Notes: generated by a model from the letters alone, not told the origin. Shown: positions 1-8,309, counted from the first letter of the stretch. The stretch is 41,741 nucleotides of DNA from Anaerorudis sp964444915 (GCA_964444915.1 CAYUIY010000007.1:1-41741); one strand, 5' to 3'. Program-made: numbers and translations.

Positions 1-114
1 ACATTATCGATAATCGTGTAATCCGACGTTTCGTTCACTTTTGTCCTGCGAAACTCAACTTCAATTTTGCAAGTGATTGCCAATTGTGACAACAAACATC
101 TTGTTATGCACCAT

Positions 115-813
115 TTATATTTTATCATAAATATCATTGCAAATTTTACGAATTTGTTTTAAACTTTCATTTATCAGCCAAATAGCTGAAACATCGATAT
201 CCTCAAATTGAAAGTCAACCCATGTTTCAATTGTTACTGTTTGTGTTTCGGAAGAATAAGGCATTTGTGTCTGTGGATTAACAGGAACACCACCAATATA
301 AACGCCAGATCCAAATGTAACTGCCGAAGGATCCCACGAAACACTACCACCACTTTTTATTTGAACATTTACTCGTTTGGTTTCAATCCTTTTTTGTGGG
401 ACCAGTCGCTCATGTTTATGCTTGTTGTTTAGTTGGTTGAAATGTGTTAGCCAGAAATTTTCGATTTTTTTGTATGGCTGAATAGCTTCAAGAATGTCAT
501 ATATTGCTTTGCAATTTGTCTTAAGGTCGGGAAAAGATTTATTTATTGCTTTGTCAAAAGAGATTTGATCTTGTCGTATGGGAAAATATAACTTATCATT
601 GGGATTTGCTGTTGGGCAATATTTGTCCACAATGTCGTTGGCTAAATAGTCAAGAACTGAACGCAGGTGTTCAAAATATTCTTTAATATCGATTTTAAGG
701 TCTGCTGAAATTGTCTTACTATCCAGAGCCCTTTCATACTCTTCAGTTATTTTGGGAAGAGTTTTTTCCACTCTTTGAAATAATGCTTCAATGTCTGTTT
801 TGCTCATTATCAT
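115..813 (-). CDS. Hypothetical protein, 232 aa
   Basis: I do not recognise a named family. The protein is soluble, with no signal peptide or membrane segment. The N-terminal half is helical and charged and contains LRSVLDYLA (about residues 51-59). A helix rich in Lys/His follows (NNKHKHERL, about 128-136). The last third is beta-rich and Gly/Thr-rich, with a final helix. The LRS-LDYLA and N-KH pattern resembles small hypothetical proteins often seen near phage or defence genes, but this is only an impression. Two start codons lie two codons apart (813 and 807) and either could be used. It is separated from the ATPase gene by more than 400 bp, so membership of the same system is unproven. 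Confidence 0.7.
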   Translation of the reverse strand: MIMSKTDIEALFQRVEKTLPKITEEYERALDSKTISADLKIDIKEYFEHLRSVLDYLANDIVDKYCPTANPNDKLYFPIRQDQISFDKAINKSFPDLKTNCKAIYDILEAIQPYKKIENFWLTHFNQLNNKHKHERLVPQKRIETKRVNVQIKSGGSVSWDPSAVTFGSGVYIGGVPVNPQTQMPYSSETQTVTIETWVDFQFEDIDVSAIWLINESLKQIRKICNDIYDKI

Positions 814-1250
814 GTAGTTTTAAATAGCATACAACCTATTGTATATTATCAAGTAAGAGATTAATTATTTCGTCAATTTTACCTTTCCAATAAGAAACAA
901 GACATGTATTTTTTCATAAGCAACATAATAGTTAATTTTAGGGAAACTTCAGTCTCCTTTTTCATTGAATCATGTTGCCTGTTGACACTCTTTGGGGGCC
1001 TCGCATCCCAAACCGCTTGGCAAACCCCGCTGTATTTTTCATGGTTTTTTTTTAAAAAACCTCAATAAAACTTTCCGGGAAATTCGCACTTCTAAGTTGA
1101 ATTTACGTTATATCAATAAGTTATTTTTAGGGAAAGTTCAATATCTTTTCTTTCTGCAATCGTTATAGTGCCGTAAAACATATTCGAAAAAATCTATTAG
1201 CTCGATAAACAAGCTGTTTATGTCGGTATTGCGGATATCTAATTGAAATA
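814..1250. other. Intergenic gap, no gene seen
   Basis: No convincing coding frame is present in this 437-bp stretch. It holds an imperfect repeat of the form TTTTAGGGAAA(C/G)TTCA, near 937-951 and 1125-1140. A short perfect hairpin (7-bp arms ATAAACA/TGTTTAT, 1205-1221) lies just beyond the stop of the ATPase gene on the - strand. The T-run is about 14 nt further on, so it is a poor intrinsic terminator. Confidence 0.5.
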
Positions 1251-2906
1251 CTATTGTTTTTCCAACAAAATTTTGATTTTGGCCTTGATATTTTCATAGG
1301 TCGCATTTAAAATACCTTTAGCCGGTTTTGTTAATATTGCCGTATGTGATAACGCATTCCTTATTGGTTTGTATCGTTTGACATCTCTATCGATGTTCTG
1401 CCCTTCGGTTCCATTCGGGATAAATGAATCTACTTCCTTTGCCAAATCAGCCATATCGAGGTATAACAAATCGTTATTATTTTCTCTGATTTCGAAAGCG
1501 ATATCTGCATTTAGTTTATTATTTCTCTCCAATGATTTATATTTTTCCGCCTGCTTAGAAGCATCTTTACTTAACGGTATGTTTTTTTCCTCGATAACCT
1601 TTCGTAAAAGATTTTCCGAGACAAAGCATTCTCCGTATGAAACGAAATTGAATCGTGCTTCCTTCGATAAATTGTCTATCCATGAATTGACCTTGTCTTC
1701 GTTAGGGGTTCCGGGAGTAGGGGTGAAATCTTCTGAAATCGCGTTGAACAACTCCATGGATTTCTTTTCTTTCCTTTTTATCCTCGTGTTGTCCGGGTCA
1801 CCGTCTAGTCTCAATTCAACACGCCATTCGTCCCAATCATCAAGAATGTGGTCATTCATCATTTTATTGATTTCTTCGAGTAATTCTCTGTATTTTGGAT
1901 CGTCCGCCAGCACCCCTTCTCTATTGCTCGTGAAACGGTCTTCTTCGTCCGAGTCCAAATCGTCGAAAAAAATTTGGCCGTAAAGATAACTTTCGACTAA
2001 TCTGGCCGTAGGAATGTGTTCCATGATATTTTTTTCCCTCAGTCTTCCGTTGACGAACAAATCGATCGTGAGCTTTTCGTTCGTACCTCTTATTTTTAAG
2101 TTGGACGGTTTTTTTACCGAAGCGATAAACCCGTGAACCTGCATCTCGGAACGGATCTCTTTTTTCCTTTTAAGTATAGGATTTTGTTTTAATTTTTCGA
2201 TGTATGGATCGGTGTGAGTGTTGATTTCCCATAAAAATAGTGTATTTTCTGCCAATTCGTTCAAATCGTCTTCCGTTATCTGTTTTTCGTTTACAAAAAT
2301 TTTAAAAGACGGATCCACGAGAGAAAATCTGAACGAAAGAGCGATTTGCATACGTATGTATTCCAGTCTGTTACTTATTCCTTCGTTGAGATCTTCGAAA
2401 TAAATGATCGTCCCTTGATCGTTGTCTTTTATGTATGGTCTCAGTAATTTTTCATTTATGTCTTCCAGATTGTATTGATCGGGAGAAACATCGCTTTTTA
2501 TAGCTTCATCCAGTCCCGAATTGTCAATGACACCGCCTATATATTCACTCTCTTTGGTTTTGGTATATATAGAGATGCGTTTTGCACACGAGAGTAGCGC
2601 TAGTTTTCCGATACCTTTATTTCCTATATATGGTCTTCCTCCAGGACTCTTCGCTCCTTCGTTTTTTCTTTTGGAATACCCGATACGCAAAAATTTGTTC
2701 TGGAAGTCATCTTCGCTCATGCCTATACCGTCGTCTGCGATAACGAAAAAATTGTTTTCACGATCGATGGTAATCCATACGTTTTGCGCGTCTGCATCCC
2801 ATGAATTGGATATGGCTTCGCCGATGACGGTAATAAAATTCCTATAGAGGTTCCTACCTAAGTGATTTAAAACACTGAGAGAAATATTGAATTTGAAATC
2901 GCTCAT
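1251..2906 (-). CDS. GHKL (MutL/Hsp90/MORC-like) ATPase with C-terminal RNxxxH motif
   Basis: The first about 110 residues form a GHKL ATP-binding domain. They show the N box (E30, N34, D37 in GEAISNSWDADA), the G1 box DDGIGM at 58-63 and the G2 box GNKGIGKLAL at 95-104. An S5-like transducer region follows to about residue 330. The C-terminal part is helical and charged and ends with RNALSH (R516 to H521), which matches the RNxxxH pattern of HEPN ribonucleases. Prokaryotic MORC/MutL-like ATPases are known beside methyltransferases and Vsr-like nucleases in restriction-modification loci (Iyer, Abhiman and Aravind), and this gene fits that setting. It lies 85 bp downstream of the vsr-like gene on the same strand and is probably cotranscribed with it. 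ATPase fold: high confidence. Role as nuclease regulator or effector: inference. Confidence 0.9.
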   Translation of the reverse strand: MSDFKFNISLSVLNHLGRNLYRNFITVIGEAISNSWDADAQNVWITIDRENNFFVIADDGIGMSEDDFQNKFLRIGYSKRKNEGAKSPGGRPYIGNKGIGKLALLSCAKRISIYTKTKESEYIGGVIDNSGLDEAIKSDVSPDQYNLEDINEKLLRPYIKDNDQGTIIYFEDLNEGISNRLEYIRMQIALSFRFSLVDPSFKIFVNEKQITEDDLNELAENTLFLWEINTHTDPYIEKLKQNPILKRKKEIRSEMQVHGFIASVKKPSNLKIRGTNEKLTIDLFVNGRLREKNIMEHIPTARLVESYLYGQIFFDDLDSDEEDRFTSNREGVLADDPKYRELLEEINKMMNDHILDDWDEWRVELRLDGDPDNTRIKRKEKKSMELFNAISEDFTPTPGTPNEDKVNSWIDNLSKEARFNFVSYGECFVSENLLRKVIEEKNIPLSKDASKQAEKYKSLERNNKLNADIAFEIRENNNDLLYLDMADLAKEVDSFIPNGTEGQNIDRDVKRYKPIRNALSHTAILTKPAKGILNATYENIKAKIKILLEKQ

Positions 2907-2991
2907 AGCAGATCGATTTAAGATGTAATTGTTTTTTCAAGGCGCAATTTATCGAATATTTTTTTATTTTCCAAACATCTGAAATTCATCG

Positions 2992-3441
2992 TTATTGCAG
3001 GTCGTTTCTAATTGATATCCGATTATCACATCCTTTTATTTCCGTTATCAAATCGGTTAAGCGCTCGTTTGCGGCGGCATGATTTTTAAGTTCGCATTGC
3101 CATATGACGATTACTTTCCATCCCAACACCTCTAGTTGTTTTTTATTTTGTTTATCTCTTTCCTTGTTTCTATCTATTTTCTTTTCCCAGAATTCATTGT
3201 TGGACGATGGTAGGCGCCCGGCTCTACACTCGTGTCCGTGCCAAAAACACCCGTGAACAAAAATCGCCACTTTATATTTAGGTAGTACGATATCTGGCGA
3301 GCCCGGTAAACGTTTGTCGTTTTTACGAAAACGAAAGCCTTTGGAAAACAAATATTTTCTTACAGTAATTTCTTGTTTTGTGTCTTTCTGTTTGACAGAA
3401 GCCATAATTTCCGACCTTTTTTCTTTATTCCAAATGTCCAT
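2992..3441 (-). CDS. vsr: Very short patch repair (Vsr-type) endonuclease
   Basis: The 149-aa protein has the full Vsr signature. It retains E24, catalytic D50 (in GSPDIVLPKYKV), H63 and H68, the intercalating F66-W67, and the zinc ligands C65, H70, C72 and C116. All are shifted by one from the E. coli Vsr numbering. Vsr nicks 5' of T in T:G mismatches that arise by deamination of 5-methylcytosine. Homologues in other loci may act as restriction nucleases. I chose the ATG at 3441 because the family starts at the MDxW...R motif; an in-frame ATG at 3528 would add 29 unrelated residues overlapping the methyltransferase start. The gene is divergent from the methyltransferase, unlike the overlapping same-strand dcm-vsr pair of E. 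coli. Confidence 0.95.
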   Translation of the reverse strand: MDIWNKEKRSEIMASVKQKDTKQEITVRKYLFSKGFRFRKNDKRLPGSPDIVLPKYKVAIFVHGCFWHGHECRAGRLPSSNNEFWEKKIDRNKERDKQNKKQLEVLGWKVIVIWQCELKNHAAANERLTDLITEIKGCDNRISIRNDLQ

Positions 3442-3462
3442 AATGTTTTTAATCGAAATTTT

Positions 3463-3494
3463 ATTTTTAATCGAAAACGTTTTTGCTATATTTG
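3463..3494 (+). promoter_or_regulatory. Putative Bacteroidetes promoter of the methyltransferase gene
   Basis: TATATTTG at 3487-3494 is an exact TAnnTTTG -7 element. The expected -33 position is only a T-run (about 3464-3468), so that half is weak. Transcription would start near 3500, leaving a leader of about 15 nt before the ATG at 3515. This supports the shorter methyltransferase start. Confidence 0.5.
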
Positions 3495-3514
3495 CAGTAA
3501 ATTTATCGTTTTTT

Positions 3515-4585
3515 ATGATACTTCGCAAAGATATAGGCGTAATTGATCTGTTTTGTGGAATAGGCGGTCTTAGTTACGGAATGTTCGAGCGGGGTTTCGA
3601 TATCGTCGCCGGATTCGATATAGACGAAACGTGCAAATTCGCATATGAAACGAATAATCATGCAAAATTCATAGCACAAGATGTAAGTACGATAACCGGC
3701 GATCAATTAAAAGACCTGTTCGGTCGGTCGAAAATCAAAGTACTTGCAGGGTGTGCACCATGCCAGCCGTTTTCTTCTTATGCCTTTAAAGTCAAAAATA
3801 AAGACAGTAAAAAGTATAATTTATTATACGAATTTGCCAGGTTAATAGAAGAAACGGTGCCGGATATAATAACCATGGAAAATGTAGCGCAAATATTGTC
3901 TTTCAAACAACGTCCCGTATTCGATGATTTTGTGTCCAAATTGGAATCTTTGGAATATCACGTAGCTTATCAAGTGGTGTATTGTCCGGATTACGGTATT
4001 CCTCAAACGAGAAAAAGATTGGTATTGCTGGCTTCGAGAATCGGATCTATAGAATTGATCGGACCGACACATACGAAAGATCAATACAAAACCGTTCGTG
4101 ATGCTATAGGATCGCTTCCCCCTATAAAGGCAGGAGAAACCTGCAAAAACGATCCGTTGCATACGGCGAAATCACTTTCAGAACTCAACATGAAACGTAT
4201 GAAAGCCACTCCTTATGGAGGTGGATGGAAGGATTGGCCTGAGGAATTACGGTTAGATTGTCATAAAAAAGATACCGGAAAATCATATGGAAGCGTATAC
4301 GGTAGAATGAAATGGGACGAGCCTGCACCCACGATGACGACTCTGTGTACCGGCTTCGGTAACGGGAGATTCGGTCATCCCGAACAAGACAGGGCAATCT
4401 CTTTACGAGAAGCCGCTATTTTTCAGACTTTTCCAAAACATTATCTGTTTTTTGCTCCCGGCGAACCGATTAGCTTTACGAAAGCATCCAGATATATAGG
4501 TAATGCAGTGCCGCCTGTCTTAGGTAATGTTACAGCCGATAGTATCGTTGAACATTTAAAAAAATATAATTTTTTTTCCGATTAA
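3515..4585 (+). CDS. dcm: DNA (cytosine-5-)-methyltransferase
   Basis: A 356-aa C5-methyltransferase with the motifs in order: I DLFCGIGG (11-18), IV with the catalytic PCQ (C83), VI ENV (122-124), VIII QTRKR (164-168), a target-recognition region at about 220-290, then IX (REAAIFQTFP) and X (GNAVPP). It transfers a methyl group from S-adenosylmethionine to C5 of cytosine in a target that cannot be read from sequence. The frame is open upstream to 3314. The ATG at 3515 is preferred because motif I normally begins within the first dozen residues and the promoter-like element lies just before it. With the divergent vsr and GHKL ATPase genes it forms a modification/repair or restriction cassette. 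The symbol is generic. Confidence 0.95.
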   Translation: MILRKDIGVIDLFCGIGGLSYGMFERGFDIVAGFDIDETCKFAYETNNHAKFIAQDVSTITGDQLKDLFGRSKIKVLAGCAPCQPFSSYAFKVKNKDSKKYNLLYEFARLIEETVPDIITMENVAQILSFKQRPVFDDFVSKLESLEYHVAYQVVYCPDYGIPQTRKRLVLLASRIGSIELIGPTHTKDQYKTVRDAIGSLPPIKAGETCKNDPLHTAKSLSELNMKRMKATPYGGGWKDWPEELRLDCHKKDTGKSYGSVYGRMKWDEPAPTMTTLCTGFGNGRFGHPEQDRAISLREAAIFQTFPKHYLFFAPGEPISFTKASRYIGNAVPPVLGNVTADSIVEHLKKYNFFSD

Positions 4586-4665
4586 AGTATGGGGTTATGT
4601 CCGTTGTATGATTTGTTGAGGTTATATTACTCCCCAAAAATAGGATCACCGATTATGCTGAAAAA

Positions 4666-4740
4666 ATGACTGATTTAACGGCCATTATGAAAGCAACAAG
4701 GAGAAAAATTTCAACCGATTGCAAAGATAAGAATGAATAA
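4666..4740 (+). pseudogene. IS3-orfA-like 24-codon leader, copy A
   Basis: A 24-codon frame begins with MTDLTAIMKATRR and overlaps the start of the alkD remnant at 4733 by 8 nt. Its second half resembles the first residues of IS3-family OrfA proteins (the RRKFSADFK-type start). The same leader precedes the intact alkD at 12037-12111. It is either an insertion-sequence scar or a leader peptide; the sequence alone does not decide. Confidence 0.4.
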
Positions 4741-5114
4741 AATAAATTTACCCCAAAGCATAATTGCCAAATTAAACGAACAGGCTTGTAAGGAAAAAGC
4801 ACAGCATCACCTGCGGTTTTTCAAAACGACATCGGGCGAATATAGAGAAAGAGACAAATTTAAGAATGCGGACGAATCAGCAACAACAGATTGTCATTAT
4901 TGCCACATTGTATTTTATTCGTCGCGGCGAGTTCAATGACACGCTCAAAATTTCCGAAATATTGCTACATCACCATCACGACTTGATTCATAAGGCTGTG
5001 GGATGGATGCTCAGAGAAGTTGGAAAAAAGGACAGAGAAGCCAAAATGGCTTTTTTGCTGAAACATTATTCCGAAATGCCCGGAACCCTGCTGTGGTATG
5101 GCATAGAAAATTAA
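4733..5114 (+). pseudogene. Broken copy of the AlkD-like DNA alkylation repair gene (copy A)
   Basis: The first about 45 codons match the intact gene at 12104-12826. The text then jumps near 4868 to the part equivalent to 12548 onwards, so about 310 bp are missing and the frame is shifted. The 3' end is also lost: the reading frame runs into unrelated sequence after the LLKHYSEMP region and stops at 5114. The upstream leader is conserved with the intact copy as well. Only fragments could be translated, so it is non-functional as a glycosylase. Confidence 0.85.
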
Positions 5115-5124
5115 CAACAACGAT

Positions 5125-5259
5125 GCGCAATGCCTTGTATATAACAACTTCCGGTATGTCCTGCCGCTGCAACGCCAGGTAGTATTTCACGGAATTAACG
5201 AGCTTCACCCCCCTATCGTCATCGGATAAAGCAATAAAAGCGCGCGGTTTCACAAGCAT
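5125..5259 (-). pseudogene. Remnant of acetyl-xylan-esterase-like gene
   Basis: On the - strand this encodes PRAFIALSDDDRG followed by VNSVKYYLALQRQDIP. This matches residues 226-256 of the intact esterase at 14383-15264, including the catalytic-Asp loop. Neither end of the gene is present, and an upstream methionine is accidental. It is joined directly to the alkD remnant, so the two genes were close together when this piece was formed. Confidence 0.8.
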
Positions 5260-5312
5260 ATTATGCCGGGATAAAATGAAAAATTACGAAGTAAAACATT
5301 TCAATTCTCCGC

Positions 5313-5793
5313 ATGAAAGACGATAAAAAGGCTATTCTTTACGTTTCCATAACCGTTTTGAGTTGGTCCACCGTAGCATCGGCGTTTAAACTGGCGCTAT
5401 CGAGCCTTACGTATTACGAACTGCTTCTGATTTCCTCCATCACGGCGTTGATCGCATTTGCAATCATTCTCACCTTTCGCAAGAGATGGTTTTTGCTTCG
5501 CTCCGTCAGTCGCAGACAATGGTGGATGTTTGCCATTGCGGGGTGTTTTAGCTGCAGTGTATTCAGGGCTTTTCGAGATGACCATCCCTTTCATTTGTTT
5601 TGGAATGGCATTGAAAAAAACCAACAATCCCGCACTCATCAATCATCTGTGCTATCTTTCTCCGTTTCTGTCGCTTTTTATAATACACGTGATTTTAGGC
5701 GAAAATATTTATCCCACAACCTATATAGGCCTTGCACTGATCGTGGGCGGACTCCTTTTCAATGAATATATCGGGACCCGTTATTCTTTATAA
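5313..5793 (+). pseudogene. EamA-family (drug/metabolite transporter) pseudogene, copy A
   Basis: The first about 80 codons (start at 5313) encode the N-terminal membrane helices of an EamA permease. The rest, in another frame (from about 5545 to 5793), encodes the last helices (AVYSGLFEMTIPFICFG onward). About 130 residues of the usual about 290-residue, ten-helix protein are missing at the junction, and the two parts are out of frame. The 3' end overlaps the convergent hydrolase gene by 35 bp. Copy B at 10504-10853 has the same internal deletion. Confidence 0.8.
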
Positions 5794-6727
5794 AGTCTGT
5801 AATCGCTTTTACGAGTTCATCCGATATCGGTAAATTGGGGTTCATATAGGTTGCCACATTCTTATTTCTGTCCCCTTCCACAATTTTCAGCACATGATTC
5901 ATGTTCTCTATGATTTTCAATTCGGCACGAGGAGCCGATGCGGCCAATTGTCGCGCATGATCAACGCCGACTTGAATATCGGCAGTGCCTTGAATGATCA
6001 AAATCGGTATGCGTAATTGCTGTATTTCTTTGGAAGGATCGTACTTCATCCAACTTATCATATACGGTTGAACACTCGGCCTGAATAAGGCGGCTAAATT
6101 CGGATTCACATGGCTGACCATCTTACCGTTTCGCAGGCTGTCAAGAATGGCAATCATTTCCTGGTGCAGATGAGTTGGTAAACCTTTCGTTTGCTCCAAA
6201 ATTACCCGGTCGGCAGGTTTGGAAACGCCGGCTATGGAGATAAACCTATCGGCTTTGGCATCCCGGGCTGCGATCATGCCGATTAATGAGCCTTCGCTGT
6301 GACCAATTACGATAACCTTTGAAAATCCTGCATCTTGCTTTAATTTTGAAATCCATTGTTTAGCGTCGTTGATGTAATCTTCAAATCGTATGTCGCTTTC
6401 GCGCTGCCCGGTTTTACTTTGCCCAATCAGCCGTTTATCGTATCGTAACGTAGCAATGCCCTGTCTGGCCAAATTTTCAGCCAGATAACGCAGACTGTTG
6501 TTTTTCATGTTCGGCTGATTGCCATCTCGATCGGTTGGTCCTGAACCGGAAATGAGTAATGCAACCGAAAAAGGGGGTTTTGTATTCGGAATCAGTAAAG
6601 TCCCGAATATTTTTCCTGTTTTACATTCGATACTTAAATCGTACGATTGAAAAGGATCCGTCAGTACTTGCGAATATAGAAATCCACTAAGAATGCTTAC
6701 GATAAAAAGTAAAGCCGATTTTTTCAT
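5759..6727 (-). CDS. Secreted alpha/beta hydrolase (serine aminopeptidase S33-like), copy A
   Basis: A 322-aa protein with a signal peptide (residues 1-19, ending LYSQ) and an alpha/beta-hydrolase fold. The nucleophile is S144 in GHSEGS (142-147), the likely acid is D250 in GTAD and the base is H278 in NMNH. The oxyanion region is ISGSGPTDRDG at about 60-69. The family includes peptidases and esterases acting on small substrates, and the exact substrate is unknown. The protein is probably periplasmic. It is nearly identical to the copy at 10819-11787, with about a dozen substitutions. The gene is intact and convergent with the EamA pseudogene. Confidence 0.9.
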   Translation of the reverse strand: MKKSALLFIVSILSGFLYSQVLTDPFQSYDLSIECKTGKIFGTLLIPNTKPPFSVALLISGSGPTDRDGNQPNMKNNSLRYLAENLARQGIATLRYDKRLIGQSKTGQRESDIRFEDYINDAKQWISKLKQDAGFSKVIVIGHSEGSLIGMIAARDAKADRFISIAGVSKPADRVILEQTKGLPTHLHQEMIAILDSLRNGKMVSHVNPNLAALFRPSVQPYMISWMKYDPSKEIQQLRIPILIIQGTADIQVGVDHARQLAASAPRAELKIIENMNHVLKIVEGDRNKNVATYMNPNLPISDELVKAITDFIKNNGSRYIH

Positions 6728-6819
6728 TTTAAACTCCCCTTGAGTACAACAAACAGAACAATTCCGAAAATGATCGGATAAGCATTAAGTTTATCTTGAT
6801 TAAATTGTTCTTTCATGTG

Positions 6820-6827
6820 CAAATGTA
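6820..6827 (-). promoter_or_regulatory. Putative -7 element of hydrolase copy A
   Basis: On the - strand this reads TACATTTG, an exact TAnnTTTG, about 93 bp upstream of the ATG. No TTTG is seen at the -33 distance. A dyad, ACCATA with TATGGT (6842-6863), lies just upstream and is conserved in copy B, so it could be an operator. Confidence 0.35.
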
Positions 6828-6942
6828 TTAAAATGTATTAAACCATAATATTCTTACTATGGTAAAAGTACAGAATAATTTTTTGATTGATACACCAACG
6901 ACTAAAAATTTCTATTCTTGTGAATTCAAACAGTTATAATAG

Positions 6943-7068
6943 ATGATGAAACTGGTGGGGCATCAGCAAACCCGGTTGTTCGAACTGCAAGGTTATAGCC
7001 ACGACATGACCTATCCGGCATTCCCGTTGGTTGTTCGTGAAGTAAAAAGACTTTCCGCAAAGCAATAA
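6943..7068 (+). pseudogene. C-terminal remnant of another alpha/beta hydrolase (esterase)
   Basis: The 41-codon frame contains TRLFELQGYSHDM and YPAFPLVVREVKRL. This resembles the end of sugar-esterase-type alpha/beta hydrolases, where the catalytic His lies in a GY(D/T)HG-type motif. Upstream there are stops in frame and no nucleophile motif, so only the tail remains. It differs from the tail of the esterase at 14383-15264. Confidence 0.5.
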
Positions 7069-7323
7069 GAATGAATGCGTTCGGCAGCTCGAAACGACTT
7101 TTAATCATAGAACAATGTGTTATGAGTAATGCGCCAATAAGCCAAAGAGATTCAAAAGAACCTGAGAACGGAATTCGTGCCAATCAACGAGAGAAAATAA
7201 AGATTATTTCACGCAGAATATCGCAGATATACGCAGAAAATCAGCGTCAATCAGCGAGAAAAATAGTTTCGCCTTATAACAGGAATTACTTTTTATGGAA
7301 CAATAATAAATTTTTCAATTTGT
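7069..7323. repeat. Non-coding stretch with short degenerate repeats
   Basis: The part at about 7205-7262 consists of related short words (CACGCAGAA, CGCAGATATACGCAG, AATCAGCG twice). It is a low-complexity intergenic tract of a kind that recurs in Bacteroidetes genomes. Open frames here are repeat translations (NQRQSARK-like) and I do not regard them as genes. Confidence 0.45.
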
Positions 7324-7354
7324 TTTGAATGATTAAAATTGTTGCATATATTTG
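7324..7354 (+). promoter_or_regulatory. Bacteroidetes-type promoter
   Basis: TTTG at 7324-7327, a 19-bp spacer and TATATTTG at 7347-7354 match both halves of the consensus exactly. It would drive the membrane-protein gene at 7489 with a leader of about 125 nt. Confidence 0.65.
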
Positions 7355-7488
7355 TCAGTGATATAGCAAAAGTAAACTAAAAATAATTTTCACAGGTTTT
7401 GAATTTTGCATTTACGAATGTTGAATACTTATTGCGGAAATGAGACGTTATTGGACATAAAAAGAAATCAACAACAAAATAGATAGAA

Positions 7489-7884
7489 ATGAAAAATTTA
7501 TCACATCCTTTAGTTATTGCTTTTATCATTTCATGGATTATTGAACTTTACTTGTTTGGAATGCAAAGAGCTTCATTAAAAATCTCAAGACACAATAACG
7601 TGGAATGGAAAGGAATTGGAGAACAATTATTGCCAAACTGGTATCCTTTGACATGGATTGCTAAAATTGCAAAATATGGATTATTTGTTGCCATATTAAT
7701 TGTAATTGATTGGAAACTGGCTATTGGACTTTTGGTAATCAGTTTTATTCTTTCGACAATTCTTCCCATCCCTTATAGATTACTTTATAAAAAGACATTC
7801 AGAAAAAAAGTGGAAAGAATTAAATCGATTGACCAAGAAGCAGGGCAATTTTTTACGGAGATGCTAGATAATACAAACTTTTAA
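7489..7884 (+). CDS. Hypothetical small membrane protein, 131 aa
   Basis: I do not recognise the family. Three hydrophobic segments are visible: residues about 7-24, 60-78 and 79-96, the last two forming a hairpin. A basic tail (YKKTFRKKVERIK) should stay in the cytoplasm. Between helices 1 and 2 there is a polar loop with NVEWKGIGEQLLPNWYP. An exact Bacteroidetes promoter lies upstream (7324-7354), which supports a real, expressed gene. It sits alone, before the IS110 remnant. Confidence 0.7.
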   Translation: MKNLSHPLVIAFIISWIIELYLFGMQRASLKISRHNNVEWKGIGEQLLPNWYPLTWIAKIAKYGLFVAILIVIDWKLAIGLLVISFILSTILPIPYRLLYKKTFRKKVERIKSIDQEAGQFFTEMLDNTNF

Positions 7885-7899
7885 AAAGAAGATTGTAGG

Positions 7900-8215
7900 T
7901 TGATGGCGAGCTACATTCCGCCGCGGGAACAACGCGAGTTACGTGATCTGATGCGCTATCGCACGAAAATAATCAGAAATATAACTTCGGAGAAAAACTG
8001 GATCATCCAGGTATTGAAAGATTGCAATGTTAAACTTTCCAGTGTTCTGAATAGCACGCAAGGGGTTATAAGTACCAAGCATATAGAGAAGCTGTGTGAA
8101 AAGAAACCATTACGATATCAGACATTGACCATGTTTACCACTGGAAGATGGAAGCGAGTAAGGAAGATTTTTATGAAACCTGCCTGGGGCTATTTGGCCG
8201 AAAGGTGAGTGCTGT
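7900..8215 (+). pseudogene. IS110-family transposase remnant
   Basis: The stretch encodes IPPREQRELRDLMRYR and NITSEKN, then LKDCNVKLSSVLNSTQGV. This is the region just before the C-terminal Transposase_20 domain of IS110-family DEDD transposases. Near 8103 the frame changes: the continuation reads HVYHWKMEASKEDFYETCLG in another frame, matching the later KASKEDIYEA-like part of the family. The N-terminal DEDD catalytic part and the C-terminal end are absent. It is a dead fragment, with no ends of the element recognised. Confidence 0.75.
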
Positions 8216-8309
8216 CTCTCTTTTTTTGTCAAAATTAAAAATAAGCGACAATAAAGTGTTGCCATAATACTGATTATCGGTTTATTAACATTATATAGAT
8301 TTATGTCGT

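Larger units (their letters stand above)
4880..6910. repeat. Duplicated segment, copy A (alkD tail, esterase scrap, EamA, hydrolase)
   Basis: This stretch is a direct-repeat partner of 10284-11962 and carries the same broken gene pieces in the same order. The hydrolase part is almost identical in the two copies. Copy A keeps about 200 bp (5012-5214) and about 155 bp (5290-5444) that are absent from copy B. It also has an 11-bp local duplication (AATGTATTAAA) near 6823-6840. The deletion inside the EamA gene is shared, so it predates the duplication. Confidence 0.85.

Noticed and set aside
1..114. Possible integron attC site left of the first gene
   Set aside because: There is a short AACAA/TTGTT dyad, but no core sites of the GTTRRRY/RYYYAAC form.
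1369..2847. Open frames on the + strand opposite the ATPase gene
   Set aside because: They are shadows: Ser/Leu-rich, without family signs, and the - strand protein is clearly real.
3314..3514. Upstream extension of the methyltransferase frame
   Set aside because: It is antisense to vsr, very hydrophobic and unlike the family. The promoter-like element at 3487-3494 and motif I position point to 3515.
7071..7328. 85-codon + strand frame
   Set aside because: The sequence consists of short degenerate intergenic repeats; the peptide has the NQRQSARK type seen when such repeats are translated.
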